Shown: positions 33,701 to 45,047 of the stretch, piece after piece
How positions within the stretch are numbered: position 1 is the stretch's first letter
How the letters are laid out: each line of letters starts with the position of its first letter
NCBI GenBank assembly: GCA_963573315.1
Contig: OY752144.1
Location: 2,412,501-2,476,500 of the forward strand
DNA from: Entomortierella parvispora
Lineage: Eukaryota > Mortierellomycota > Mortierellomycetes > Mortierellales > Mortierellaceae
DNA length: 64,000 bases
Direction: 5' to 3'
The notes under the pieces: generated by a model
Seen by the model: only the letters and a program-made list of their open reading frames with translations
What the model was told of the DNA's origin: nothing
Database searches by the model: none
Translations under genes and position numbers: made by a program

Positions 33701-34257
33701 CCCCATCTGAGGACGATCGCGAGCCAATCCTTCCTCTTGCAGTCATGGCAAAGGCAAGTGTGGCGGTGGAGGCGGCCATTGCCCTTAAAAGCTACCTTAA
33801 ACGCAACTACGATGTGAGTGAGGCAAGATGTCAGCAGTTCCAGATCAGCGCGAGCATCACTCACAAAGAAAAACCTCAGGCGCGATACAAGGGACTGGCA
33901 GCTCGGTTGCACTGGCAATGGAAGGCAAACGAAGTGAGCGTTCTATGCGGGAGACCAGTACCGGAAGGAGTAGGGCCAAAGGTTGGAGGGGAGGCAATGA
34001 TGAAGTGGCAGTTGGCTCGTTTCCGTGAACTGATTGAAAGGGAAACTGTTCAGCGAATCCACGTCGATGACAATGTTCTCCCTGCAACGGAGGTACGTAA
34101 GCGACGAGGGTCATCGCCTCAGAAGGCATCAGCCAGTGCGGTCATGTCGCGGAAGGCTCGTGGATCTTCAAAGGAGCTGGAAAGCGGAGAGGACGAGGAG
34201 GAGGACGAAGATGACAACATCGATGAAGAAGAAGAGTCAGACTCGGATCGAGTCTAG
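27772..34257 (+). CDS. SCC2: Cohesin loader Scc2/Mis4/NIPBL
   Basis: Eleven exons: 27772-28015, 28126-28297, 28389-28888, 28967-29709, 29819-29919, 30008-30152, 30236-30454, 30525-31304, 31396-32503, 32586-33119 and 33197-34257. Phases are consistent throughout, giving 1868 residues. The N-terminal ~300 residues are disordered, with a Lys/Arg patch. HEAT repeats follow from ~330. The diagnostic block runs from TLRAKSLKALSLI through LQDQSPSVRDAAVEMVGKYM to DTGLNVRKRVIRLLRDMY (~900-990), closely matching NIPBL/Scc2. Later it has NRIIAGTGMTLLE, and it ends with a Lys-rich, then Glu/Asp-rich tail. With Scc4 it loads cohesin onto chromatin. It is larger than yeast Scc2 (1493) and smaller than human NIPBL (2804). 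Confidence 0.93.
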
Positions 34258-34474
34258 TTGAAACGTGGAGCTGCATAGTCCTTAGCACATTTCATTTTGT
34301 ATAATAGTCATTGCATCTTGTAATAAATAAGAAGAAAAACAAACTGCTATGCTTCCCAAGGACTCGGGAGAGATGATGATAGGAAGAGAGATCGATAGAG
34401 GATGCAGGGAAAAGGGAGGCAAGAGACCAATCAAAGATCTGTCGCAAATTGGAGAAGCGAAGAAGAGGGAAAAA

Positions 34475-34508
34475 GGGGAAGGGGAAGGGGAAGGGGAAGG
34501 GCAAGGGG
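34475..34508 (+). repeat. GGGGAA tandem array, G-quadruplex capable
   Basis: Four GGGG runs spaced by AA (34475-34496), then GGG and a further GGGG. This fits the canonical intramolecular G-quadruplex pattern on the plus strand. Confidence 0.8.
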
Positions 34509-34704
34509 AAGAGAATAAAAAGAGCCGAGAACCCCACAGTTGGTTCGAACTCGAAGAGGGTTAAGGGCATGCATGTGTCGCGTTTCCGATGTTCGCATTC
34601 TCAGGGCAAACAAACAGCGCGGCCACCTTCCGCGCACCCTTGATGCGAAGGACACCAATCTTTGGACTCGTTCTCGATTCTCTATTTTCTCTCCTGATCT
34701 TCTC

Positions 34705-34712
34705 TATAAATA
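34705..34712 (+). promoter_or_regulatory. TATA box of the GH16 gene
   Basis: TATAAATA lies 127 nt upstream of the GH16 start codon, in a T/C-rich promoter. Confidence 0.65.
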
Positions 34713-34838
34713 CTCTGGGCTGTTTCCATCTTGTTTTCTCTATCTCTCCTTTCTTCTCTCCTATTCTTATTCCTACCACCGCAATAATACAACACCAGAA
34801 CACAAGATACGCGTCGACTACAAAGAGAAACCCACAAA

Positions 34839-36591
34839 ATGAGACTCAAGTCGTTGACGATCTTGCCCGTTGTGGCCATCTCGGTAGTGGTCGGGACCCT
34901 CAGTGTTTTAGTCGCAGCTACCGCCGCAACAGAGTCGACAACCGAGACGAACCCGACGACAAGGGATCATCCAGTCGCTGTTCATGGGACGGTCACGCAC
35001 ACAGACGAAAGCTCCAAGCTCGAGCTTCAAAAAATGATTGGCGTCGACTTTCGGCCGGATGGGCATTCCCACATGGAACAGCAGCAACAACAGACTTGGA
35101 CCACCAGTTCCACGACAGAGAAAGATGAGGACAAGATCTTGGATGGAGAACAAAAGATGGGGCAACTATCATCCACGGCGGTCATTAATAACAAGTGCCT
35201 GCTCTTTGCGGATGAGTTTGATACTCTGAACAATTCGGTCTGGAAGGTAAGGAAAAAAAAAGGGTTTGCGCCACCAAAAAAGAAAAGACTTTTAAAAGCT
35301 TACTTTTTTTTTTTTTCTGATCATTTCCACAGCACGACCTGACCATGACAGGAGGCGGTAATTTCGAGGTCCAGGTGTACATGAACAACAGGACCAACAC
35401 TTTTGTCAAGAATGGAATCTTTTACATCCGACCCACCCTGACAGAATACCGGATCGGGTCTGAGGCCTTGCACGAGAATGGCGTACTGGACTTGTGGGGC
35501 ACGGACCCCGGAAGTCAATGCACAGGCAATTACGACTATGGTTGTTACCGTGTCGCAGGCGCTGGCGGCAACATTTTGAACCCGGTTCAATCCGGACTAG
35601 TGCGGTCTGTTCAAAGTGTCAAGTTTCGCTATGGAAGGGTCGAAGTCAGAGCAAAGATGCCCAAAGGCAAATGGATTTGGCCGGTAAGCAGGAGGAAAAA
35701 AAAAGTTGCATGACGTTTTGTTGAGGTTGCTGTTGTAATCCTACTCGTCTCTAACTTGTTCTCCTGGGCACGGACAGGCTATTTGGATGTTGCCGGCCTA
35801 CTATCAATACGGAGGGTGGCCTGCAAGTGGTGAGATTGATCTCGTCGAATCCCGTGGCAATGGACCAGAGTATCCCGGAGGAGGTTACAACAAGATTGCT
35901 TCCACTCTGCACTGGGGTAAAAGTCCATCTTGACAGAAGACAATCTGATCCATCCCAGTTGTTTGCGTTATCCTTTTTTTCAAAAGGCTCATTTCCCGTT
36001 GAATGTTATTTTAGGTCCCTCATACGAGTTTAACCGATTCAAGATGACCCACGCAGAATACGCGCTTCCAGACGGCAAGAATTTCGCGGATGATTTCCAT
36101 GTCTTTACATTGGATTGGAGACCGGAAGGGCTCAAAACCTTTGTAGATAATGATGTGGTGTTGGATGTACAGTTCAACGACATGTTCAAGTTGGGTCATT
36201 TCCCAGCTTGGATCGATAACCTATGGGCAGGATCCAATTCTGCTCCATTTGATCAAGAATTCTACCTCGTAAGTCCTTTGAGCATCTCAAATTCCCTCCG
36301 TTGTCGCTCTTCCTTATCTCGCCGAGAGTGTGGCGAGGGTTATTGGTTTAACTCTATGTCAAACAACTTGTCGTTCCTTCATAGATCATGAATGTCGCGG
36401 TGGCAGGCACAGCAGGATATTTCCCAGATGGAGTGGGAGGCAAGCCATGGACGGACCATTCAGAACATGCCGTCAACGATTTTTACGCAGCCAAGGATGA
36501 TTGGTACCCAAGTTGGGGTCCTGAAAACGGATTGGATCGCGCTCTCGCCGTGGACTATATCCGTGTCTACAAACATGATTGTAATCAATAG
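34839..36591 (+). CDS. Secreted GH16 beta-1,3-glucanase-like enzyme
   Basis: Five exons: 34839-35246, 35333-35683, 35778-35916, 36015-36268 and 36385-36591, giving 452 residues. A signal peptide is clear (MRLKSLTILPVVAISVVVGTL), followed by a Ser/Thr/Glu-rich spacer to ~115. The GH16 fold starts at CLLFADEFDTLNNSVWK. The catalytic signature GEIDLVES supplies the nucleophile and acid/base Glu in the ExDxxE pattern. Other family features are KMPKGKWIWPAIWMLP, the HVFTLDW strand and the C-terminal RVYKHDCNQ. It resembles the laminarinase/GNBP branch of GH16 rather than the Crh transglycosylases. Likely role: remodelling of its own wall or digestion of external beta-1,3-glucan. Confidence 0.93.
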
Positions 36592-37223
36592 GCCACATTT
36601 GGTAGTTTCCCTCTATTGTTTTCTTTGTTATCTATCGCACCGCAGCATTCCTGGAAAGAAACCCCATCCACCTCTTCTCTTTCGCCGCGTCTTTCATTAA
36701 AAAAAATTCTTTAGCCCAAACTCGCAGGTTTAGATGAGGGGAGGGGGGATGGACACAAACTTTCCATTTTTTTTACCCAGGCACAAAAAAGGTCCTCCTT
36801 TGTCTTCCATTGCATTGCATGACACTTTTAACGTTCGTGTACCGCGTAAAATAAACAGATTCTGCTGAGAGGACATGTTTGTTTCTTTTAAAGACTCCCT
36901 CCCTTATATTCATTCAGTTGTCCAGTCAGTCAGTCAGTCAGCTAGTCATTCGGTCATTCAGTCAGTCAATCAATCAGTGTCAGTAAAGTGCGCAGACGGG
37001 AAAGCGGGCAGGTTGTCAAGAAGGTTGCCAGGAAGAAGAACAGAGGACGACGGAGAGAAGAAGAAGAAGAAAAGGATGAAGGGATGCAGTATGATGTTCG
37101 CAAGTCGTACTTCGCCCTCCACATCAAGAGGGCTCATGATCTATGGGTGAAATACCAAAGTGGGTCAAGAGACTGGAACGAACGTTAGGTTTTGCTCGCG
37201 TCACGCGGAATCGTTATCGGTTC

Positions 37224-37241
37224 GAAGGTACGCGTACCTTC
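37224..37241. other. 18-bp perfect palindrome
   Basis: GAAGGTACGCGTACCTTC equals its own reverse complement. It may be a dimeric regulator site or be chance. It stands alone in the gene-free region. Confidence 0.5.
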
Positions 37242-39782
37242 TGTGCCTGGACCGTTCACCATTTCCCGCCCGCTAAGGCCCTATAGCCAGTGCTTCCAAA
37301 GTAGCTCATTCAGAAACTCTGATAAAGAGACTTTTACCCCGGGCCGAGAAGAACTTTACTACAGGCTTGGTCTGTGAGGAGGAGGAAGAAGACAGGAAGG
37401 GTCCAAAAGCTCACCATGCAGAGTGAAGCAAAGATAAAGTCGTCAGCAAAGGTTAAAATAAGAGGATAACGACGGATGATGAAAAAGGACCTGGACCCTG
37501 CCACTGGAAAAAGAGCCAGAGGAGGGGTGGGTCCAACGCAGGGGCAGCGGAGGAGAGAGAAGGAAGAAGGAAGACAACTGTCCAAAAAAGACCACGAAAA
37601 AAAAGAGCTCAATTGGGAAGACTAGGGGTCATCACGCAAAGCTGCAATCTGCAGGCCCAAAGACACCAGCGACCTCCGGCAGACTCTTCTTTCTCTTTTC
37701 TGGTTCTTTGCGAGTTCCTTTTGGTAGACTATCTCTTCAGAGAAGGAAAGTCCTCATGCAGAAAGACAGAGGAAGAAAAACAAGGCTAGAACAATCAAAG
37801 AAGAGACAGGCACCAAAAAGAGTTGACACGGGCGAAACGGCGAAAAGCGTTCAGAGGAAAACTGGATGTGCTCTCTGAAGGAAAAAGGAGAGCCAAGGGA
37901 AAATAGGACAGGGATGCACCCATATTCGGGACTCTCGGGCCTCCCAGTGCGATTGGTTGAACACAGGGGGCGCGCGCGTTACTTTCCTGTTCATGTGGGC
38001 GATGGTTACACACGAGCACTTTCCTTCATCGTCGTTCAGAAAAAAAAAAAAGGTTTTTGCGAAAAAGGTTCTCGATCCAGTCTCCCTCTAGGTCGCAATC
38101 TCTCTTTCTCTTTCTTTCTCTCTTGTAGGTCATTGAAGAGGAGGGAAAGCGGGTTTTAAGATTTACTTGCCAAGATTTCGGTCGACAATGCCGAACTCAA
38201 GTTGGGCGTTTACATACCAATTCCGGTTCTGGAGAGACTCGGAGAAAAAATTGAGGTGCTGATTGCGGGGGAGGAGAGGACGGTTAAAAACGTGAGCCGT
38301 CTTATCAATCTCGGAGGAACTCTCAATTGAAGCAGGGTGAAGCGGGGGGTGAGGTGCATCTAGGTTCCTTCTTTCTCTTCAGAGATTATCAGCAAAGGAG
38401 GTAGATCCAAATGTCGATTCATATGAAAGAAATGGTGCCACATCGCAACAAGTGCCAGAAAGACATTGCAATTCCAAGACAGCAGAGACAGAAAGAAGAG
38501 CAGCACGCGCTGTTGGAACCATGGTGTCTCAACACTTACGGACAATGTTTCTGAGAGAAGAACAGCAGGACAAAACAGCCCTCAAATGGAACCGAAACAA
38601 ATGAAGATGCACGCACGTAAAGTGAACACAGGCTGATCCTGTCAAAAACAATGCCAAAAGGACACAATAACAACAACAACAAGAGAAAGGCCCAAGATCG
38701 CCTTTTTGACCTTTTGTCAAAGGCCAAAGAGGACACGAGAGAACCGGGTTGACCCTGACCAACAGTAAACACCCCTGGGAAGAAAAAGGAAGTCGCGAAT
38801 TGGGGAAGAAGAGGAAGGGCATCAAAGAAGGAAAGGTGGAGCAGAAATTTTTGCGTGTCGAACGAAGCACGCGTCGAAGGACGCCGAGAGGTGTTTGAAA
38901 AATGTAAAGAGTCGGGGCTGTGCAGTGAACGACATCATTGAGCCTCTTCCTCGTGATGATTTGTCCGCTTGGGCTTGTCTGTGCTTGTTCCCGTCTGTGC
39001 ATGGCCCTACCCTTCTACCTCATTCTCCTTCCCCTTGTCATCCTCTCCTTTCTTCTTTCCCACTTATTACTTTTCACGTCGCGAACAGAGATACTGCATC
39101 GTTCTCTGCTGCGAGATGAAAAGAGGTCAGTTCTTCTGCGGCACAAAAAAAGAAAAGAGGGCGAAGGATTTAAAGTCGAGTCGAACGTTCATCCTCTCAA
39201 CTCTCAATTTCCCTATTCATAAAACTCTGATTTGCTGTCCTGCCGGATGGTCGTGTTTATCTCTGCTGGCTGCAATTTACTCACATGTGTGTGCAACCCA
39301 CTTTAAGATCCCCGGCCTTGGCTTCTTTCCCTTTCCCGTTCACTCTTCTCACACCACTGCCAAGAGCGTTTGTTGATACTCCAGAGCTGTTGTCCTTGTT
39401 CTCCAAAACAAACATTATAACAGAGGCGTAAAGGCCAAACTGTCAGAAGGCTTTGTGAGATGAGAGAAGCAAAACAACAACAAGGGCACCTCACAAATGT
39501 CTTTAAAGAACAATCATAAACCTGTGTTCCTAGTTGGAAGAAGCTGACAACGACAACACAAAATGTCTTTGAATGACAACTCTCCAATGGCAGCCTGGAA
39601 TGCGGAGACGCCCTGGAGGGAATCAAGGAGTGGGAAAGATAATTAAAGATAGAAGGCAGTGCCATAATCTTTGAGGCGTTCTTGCTGTCCAAAGACGTCC
39701 TCCTGACCCCAGTCTCTCGGCTTTTGAAGATGATTTCGATCTACTGAACTACAAGAGGAGGAGGAAGCGCTCAGCAGGTCAC

Positions 39783-39953
39783 TCAAACATCACCGGCGTT
39801 CTTGGTCTTGAAAAGAGCCGAGATGTACGCGGGATCGAATACCTTAGCTCCCTCCAATGATGAGACTGGCGCCATAGAACAACAAGAGCAGACTTGGGTC
39901 GTGTGGTGAGCGTGTATCATCTCCACCATAGAGTGAGTTTCGTTTTCGATCAT
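39783..39953 (-). CDS. Possible 56-residue ORF
   Basis: An ATG at 39953 opens a frame with an upstream in-frame stop. It encodes 56 residues: a His/Cys-containing first half (VCSCCSM) and a second half, SLEGAKVFDPAYISALFKTK, that has ordinary protein composition. That half could equally be the last exon of an unseen gene. No homologue is recognised, and chance cannot be excluded. Confidence 0.2.
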   Translation of the reverse strand: MIENETHSMVEMIHAHHTTQVCSCCSMAPVSSLEGAKVFDPAYISALFKTKNAGDV

Positions 39954-40397
39954 GTTGTGTTGACAGCAGCAGCAGCAGCAGCATCACAAATTGCCTCTCT
40001 CAGCCGGGCGAGGTAAAAAAGCGCGACTTCTTTTGACTTTTGCTTTGTTTGTGCTCGTCTTTGTTTTGTTGTTTTGAGAGGGTGTGTTGGACTAAAATAA
40101 GAGTGAATATGATGGAGCTGTTGATTGATTTGCTTACTCTTGTCCAACTGGTCCCGTCCACTTGTGCTCCCATAGTCCGTGGTCGTGCTATTTTATCTTT
40201 CCCACTGTTGCAAAGGAGGCCGAGAAACGAACTGTGTCCAGGTCCTTTTTCGCTCGCACAGGGCTCAGGGGTGGTGCGGTTAGTTGGGGTTGACCTTGAT
40301 GATGTGGGCAAAGGTGCACATGAGGCAGAGGGCGAGCAAAAAGAAAAAAAATACGATAAGGAGCGTCGAACCCTTTACGACTCTCTACTTTCTTGCA

Positions 40398-40403
40398 TAT
40401 AAA
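40398..40403 (+). promoter_or_regulatory. TATA box of the amino acid permease gene
   Basis: TATAAA, 194 nt before the permease ATG, followed by a C/T-rich leader. Confidence 0.5.
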
Positions 40404-40591
40404 CCCCTTGCCTCCGGCGACCCTGACATCGTTTTTCTTTTTTCTCTTCTCTTCGACTGTGTGCCTTTCTACAAATCCTTTCAGAAGATCCACCTCTCCC
40501 TTCCTCCCTCTCTCTCCTCCTCTTCCCGTCCTCCGTCAGTGTCCCTTTTCCGCCCTATACCCCCCTACTCCCCATATATATTCTAAAACAC

Positions 40592-40810
40592 ATGGAGAAA
40601 TACGAAGAGGGCGTTGTCCACGACAAGTATGATGTCGAAAATATGGACAACCATGAACCCCACCTTGCCAAGGAGCAAGAGGGTCTGAAGCGCGACCTTC
40701 GTCTTCGCCACATGATCATGATTGCAGTCTCAGGAACTATCGGCACTGGACTTTTCTTGACTTCCGGAAAGACGATTCACGATGCTGGTCCAGGTGGTGC
40801 CTGTAAGCAT

Positions 40811-40854
<44 letters not shown>

Positions 40855-42375
40855 TTTTGCCTGCCTTTCCTGATTCGTGGTGAAAGCAGCGGAGGCCAGT
40901 TGGACTGACAGAAATACAACTTTTTTTGCGTGTTAGTGCTTGCTTACGCCATTGTGGGTCTCTGGCTTGTCTTTGTTTGCCAAGCTATTGGAGAGATTGC
41001 GACGTTGCTACCTTTGCCTGGTGCGTTCAACGCCTGGGGAGGACGTGTTTTTGACGAGGCCTTCTCGTTCCAGATGACGTGGATGTACTTCATCAACTGG
41101 GCTTTGACCATCCCCTCGGAATTGTCGGCCTCGGCCATTATTGTCAAGTACTGGTTGCCCGCAGACTCAAACTTCCCAGTGTGGGTTGTGCCACTTATAA
41201 TTATTATCGTCATGGTCTTTATCAACTTGGTGGGTGTCAAGGCTTATGGTGAGCTCGAGTACTGGTTCTCGATCCTCAAGGTCTTGACCATCATCATCTT
41301 TATCATTTGTGGAATCCTCGTCGATGCTGGTGCCGTCGGTGGCCACAAGTACGGCATGGACGCGTGGCATGGACCCGGTACTCCGTTCAACAACGGTTTC
41401 TTGGGCTTTATCAACACTCTGGTCTCGGTCGGCTACGCTTACGGTGGAACCGAGATGACTGGTGTCACTGCTGCTGAATCCCGCAACCCGCACAAGCACG
41501 TCCCCAAGGCTGTCAACACTGTGTTGGTCCGCATTGCCTTCTTTTACATTGTCTCCGTTTTCCTGATTGCCTCGATCATCCGTAACGACGACCCAAAGAT
41601 TGTCAACGCGGACGGAACTGCTTCCGGTGCTCCCTTCACTTTGGTCTTTGCCATGGCCGGCATGTCTGGTGCCGCCAACTATATGAACGCCGTCGTTTTC
41701 ACCTCGGTGTTCTCGGCCATCAACTCTGATTTCTACGTCTCGACCCGTATGCTCTTGTCTTTGTCCCGTAACGGTTGGGCCCACAAGTCGATCGGATACA
41801 CCAACTCGCGTGGTGTACCATTGGTGGCCCTTGCCATTGTCACGCTCTGCTCGTGCTTGTCGCTCTTGACCATCTTTATTGGTTCGAGTGTGGTCTTCAA
41901 CTGGTTTGTGTCCATCATTGGCTCCATCATCTTCCAGTCTTGGATCTTTATCCTCTTGCTTCATTTCCGTTTCCGTTACTGCTGGAAGAAGCAAGGTCGT
42001 GCCATCTCAGAGTTGCCCTATGTCTCCTGGGGTTACCCTTATGGCAACATCCTTGCTAGCGCCATCGGTGTCTGCTGCATCGTCGCCACCTGCTACTTGT
42101 CCGTCATTGACCCCCCTAACAGGAAAAATTTCACGAGTGATTCCGACTACAAGTCTTATCGTGATAGTTGGGCTCAGAACTTGCTGGGTGCTTGGTTCCC
42201 TTGGGTCTGCTCCTTGTTCCTCTTTGTCGGTTACAAGTTCGTCCGCAAAACTTCCCTCATTCGCGCCGAGGATGCCGATCTCGACACCGGCCGCTTCATC
42301 CCCACCGCGTCCGACAAGCAAGAGTTGATCTCTCATAGTCCCTGGTGGAAGAAGATCCTCTCCTTCTTGATCTAA
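40592..42375 (+). CDS. Amino acid permease (YAT/AAP family)
   Basis: Two exons (40592-40802 and 40937-42375) encode 549 residues. The hydrophilic N-terminus is followed by the family hallmark RHMIMIAVSGTIGTGLFLTSG in membrane segment 1, then GGALLAYAIVGLWLVFVCQAIGE. About twelve membrane helices follow. Conserved blocks include PLPGAFNAWGGR, the EYWFSILKVLTI helix and EMTGVTAAESRNPHKHVPKA. The C-terminal tail is short. This is a plasma-membrane H+/amino acid symporter like yeast Gap1/Agp1 relatives; substrate range cannot be read from the sequence. The intron falls just after segment 1 and carries a (CT)19 microsatellite. Confidence 0.95.
40812..40849 (+). repeat. (CT)19 microsatellite in the permease intron
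   Basis: 19 uninterrupted CT units start 10 nt after the permease exon 1 boundary. They are pyrimidine-rich but far from the 3' splice site. The tract is likely length-polymorphic. Confidence 0.9.
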
Positions 42376-42884
42376 TCTTCGTTATCTACAACATGTAATA
42401 AAATGTTTTTTTTTCTATGGTAAACACCGTAAGGGTTTCCTTCTATCGTCTCTTTTGCTTTGTCCTTCTCAGATGTTCTTAATAGTTTTTACTAGGGGAT
42501 GAATTGCACTTCAAAAGGGGTGGTATATTTTTACCACCCAAAGAAGTAAAAATGTACTTCAAAAATCAGACAAGAGGTACACTTTTACCAACAGCATTCA
42601 GGTAAAAGTTTACCACCCTGTAAAAAAATACTCCGTTTCCAACAGCATTCTGGTAAAAGTCTACCACTTTCATGCCGATGCGCGATTTTGAGCAGAGAGG
42701 ACTATGTTCAATTGCCCTGTCTGTGTCACCAGCCAGCCTTCCCCTTCTGTTTTTTACAAGGGCATTTTTTTTATTTTGAGGATAACTAGTCTAGCGTCTT
42801 ACGCTGAAAGACTTGGTAGAGAACAAAGAGATTTGTCATAAGAATGATATACAAAAACATAAGAGTTGAGAGAGGATGCAAAAT
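42376..42884. other. Shared 3' flank of two convergent genes
   Basis: The 3' flanks of the permease and the aspartic protease, with AT-rich sequence and the repeat cluster described separately. Confidence 0.5.
42518..42667. repeat. Cluster of short hairpins and a 29-bp repeat
   Basis: A 29-bp unit at 42588-42616 recurs at 42639-42667 with two mismatches. Each unit contains GGTAAAAG followed by TACCAC. The first has a GGTAAA/TTTACC hairpin (42601-42614). Upstream, GGGTGGTA (42518-42525) and TACCACCC (42532-42539) form another. The repeated GGTA…TACC pattern may be a decayed miniature element or an RNA 3'-end structure. Confidence 0.6.
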
Positions 42885-44686
42885 CTACTTGGCAGGGGCA
42901 AAGCCGACACGGTCGTTTCCAAGATCGTAGACACTGTAGAACTTGCGCAAGAAGACATCACCGACAATCCAGAGATCGCCCAAGGACTCGGGGAAGTCCA
43001 TGCCCATGAATCCACTGATGCAGGAGCCTCCAGCATTGAGGACGTAGTCTGAACCAGAGAGCTTGTACTCCTTCTTGCCAAAGAAGAACGAGAAGTCGGG
43101 GAGCGATGGAACGACATCGCACTCGATCGTGTACTGTCCAGCATAGTTCTTCTTGGCACCAATCTGCTTGTTGATCATCTCGGCCAAAGCAGTCTGGAGG
43201 ACAATCAAAGACGAACCAGTGTCAATGACGGCACCAGTGCCATCAAAGTCGACCTCCTCGTCACCCAAACGAATCTTGTTGAGGTTAATCTCCCAGTAGC
43301 CCTTGCGGCGGACATGGTGCCACTCCAGGTCGCCCTCGAAATGGTTAGAGTCGACGCCTCCAAGAGTCATCTGGCCGCCGGTGGAGCCATCGGCCTGGGC
43401 AAGGTAAAAGCCAAAGACTGGCTCGTCAAGGAGGTTCTGGTTGACAAGGCTGTAGAAGGGGGGGACGACACCCAAGACCGAGATGGTGTCATAACCGAGG
43501 CCAAAGATTCCGTCAAACTTGCCAAAGGCAAAAGCAAGACCGGGCTCCTTCACAGACTCGCCAAAGTCCTGACCCTTGATGACGACACCACCAACCTCGA
43601 CATTGTCGTTGCTGATGATACCCTCGAGCGAGCCACTGCCGTACTGGATGCCAAACTCAGTGCCGTTGGGCTTGAAGGTGGTCGACTTGTCAGAGTCGAA
43701 GCGACGGTGGAGGAAGCAGGCAATGGAGCTGCAGTGGGTGGAGGGGACCCAGAGGTTGGACGAGCCAGTGTCAAAGACGACCGAGAAAGTCTGGGGAGGG
43801 CTACCGATCTTGATATCTCCATAGTACTATGATGCAACAGACAGAGGAGAGCGTTAGAACGGATTTCTTGCTGCGTCTGCCCCAAACATGCCCAAATGAT
43901 GACGATGTCACTATCATTATCAGGGGGTGGCACAGGGGCAGTGGCAATTAGAGCAACGTGACCATATCGGGCGACTGGGTCAACTTATTAACCCCCCTTT
44001 CGCAGTCGACTTTGCACATGCATGCATGTTACGCAATGGGCTGTTGCCTGCCTGATTGTACTCATTCAGAAGAGAAGAGAGAGAGAGAGGGAGAGAAGCG
44101 CGTCATGGCGGTTGAAACGAAGGAGGTAAACGGGGCTGAAAGAAAAAGAGGGAGAGGGAGAGGGAGAGCGTGCGCGAACAAAAGCATGGACCGACGGAGG
44201 CATCCATGACAGCAACCACACTTGCACAAGCTCCTCCCAGGACAAAGCAAATGCAATCATTCCTACCTGGGCATTCATGTAGTTGGAGAGAGGGACTCCG
44301 TACGAGGGCTTGCCCTCAGCATCGAGGCCAAAGATCTGGTTGGCCTGGTCCTTCTTCATCTTGCGCGAGGGCGAGCCAAAGTATTTCTGGGCCATGTACG
44401 AGCCAGTCTCGGCATAGGCATCGAGCTTCTCGGCGGCAGAGAGGTCAGCCTTCTTGAGGTTGATACTACGGTATGGAGAATGGAGCAAGAGGAAAGCGAG
44501 CGAGCGAGTCAGTCAAAGAAGAGAGGGCTCAGGGGGGCAAGAGGGTACACGCGGCATAGGGATGGGATGCCCTGAGCATGAGCCAGGCAGGGGAGGGTGG
44601 GGAATGGTCACACCCTACCGAGTGATTTCCGCCTGGGAGGCGACAGCCAAGGACAAGAGTCCGGCAAGGAGGAAGGTGGTCTTCAT
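42885..44686 (-). CDS. PEP4: Vacuolar aspartic protease (saccharopepsin-like)
   Basis: Three exons: 44619-44686, 44267-44465 and 42885-43826, giving 402 residues. The signal peptide is MKTTFLLAGLLSLAVASQA. A propeptide runs to about residue 80. The mature enzyme begins near YYGDIKIGSPPQTF, with catalytic motifs VVFDTGSSNLW (Asp ~108) and VIDTGSSLIV (second Asp at ~286). The Y-GSGS flap segment, ECDVVPSLPDF and the terminal YDLGNDRVGFAPAK are typical of Pep4/cathepsin D-like enzymes. No GPI signal is present, which fits a vacuolar rather than cell-surface role. The Pep4 symbol is by class resemblance; a secreted pepsin-like enzyme is the alternative. Confidence 0.9.
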
Positions 44687-45047
44687 GGTGGGAAAGGGAA
44701 GGGAGGGCGGTTGTTGATGGGATTGGGATGGAATGGGAGCAAGGAGCGAAAAGGGAAAAAAGGCACCAACCGTACCGCAACCGCACCCCGTTCGCCGCCA
44801 CCCGCCCCGTTCGTCATCCCCGCAACGCGAACGAATGGCATGCAGTGACTGTGCAAAAAAAAAAAAGAGGGCCGTGGGGCAGAGACCATTCACTGCACAC
44901 ACACCATACCCAGCAATTGCTGCCATTTCAGGCTGGGTTTCTATTCTTTGTTCAGTTGTTGACGTTCTTGTTGTTGTTCTTCTGGAGAAAACGGATATTT
45001 GCATGTTCAAAATTGTGCTATGGCAACCATGCGCTAACCAAAGACAC
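44687..45047. other. Promoter of the aspartic protease gene
   Basis: Region between the protease start and the 3' end of the HAD-domain gene. It includes a run of 12 A near 44857 and a CA-rich patch; no gene. Confidence 0.5.

Larger units (their letters stand above)
34258..34838. other. Intergenic between SCC2 and the GH16 gene
   Basis: It holds the SCC2 3' flank with AATAAA-like sequence, a GGGGAA array (34475-34508), and a C/T-rich promoter with a TATA box. No gene. Confidence 0.5.
36592..40591. other. 4-kb region without a convincing gene
   Basis: No frame shows a recognisable domain. Contents include AGTC-type repeats at ~36920-36985, an 18-bp palindrome (37224-37241), GA-rich stretches at 37370-37620 and 37740-37860, long C/T tracts, a CAG run near 39965-39982, and the permease promoter with a TATA box near 40398. 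A 56-codon frame is noted separately. It could be an extended promoter, contain a non-coding RNA, or be a decayed gene. Confidence 0.5.

Noticed and set aside
38529-39002. 157-codon minus-strand frame
   Set aside because: Low-complexity Cys/Leu/Phe-rich translation of C/T-rich DNA; no supporting start, intron or homology.
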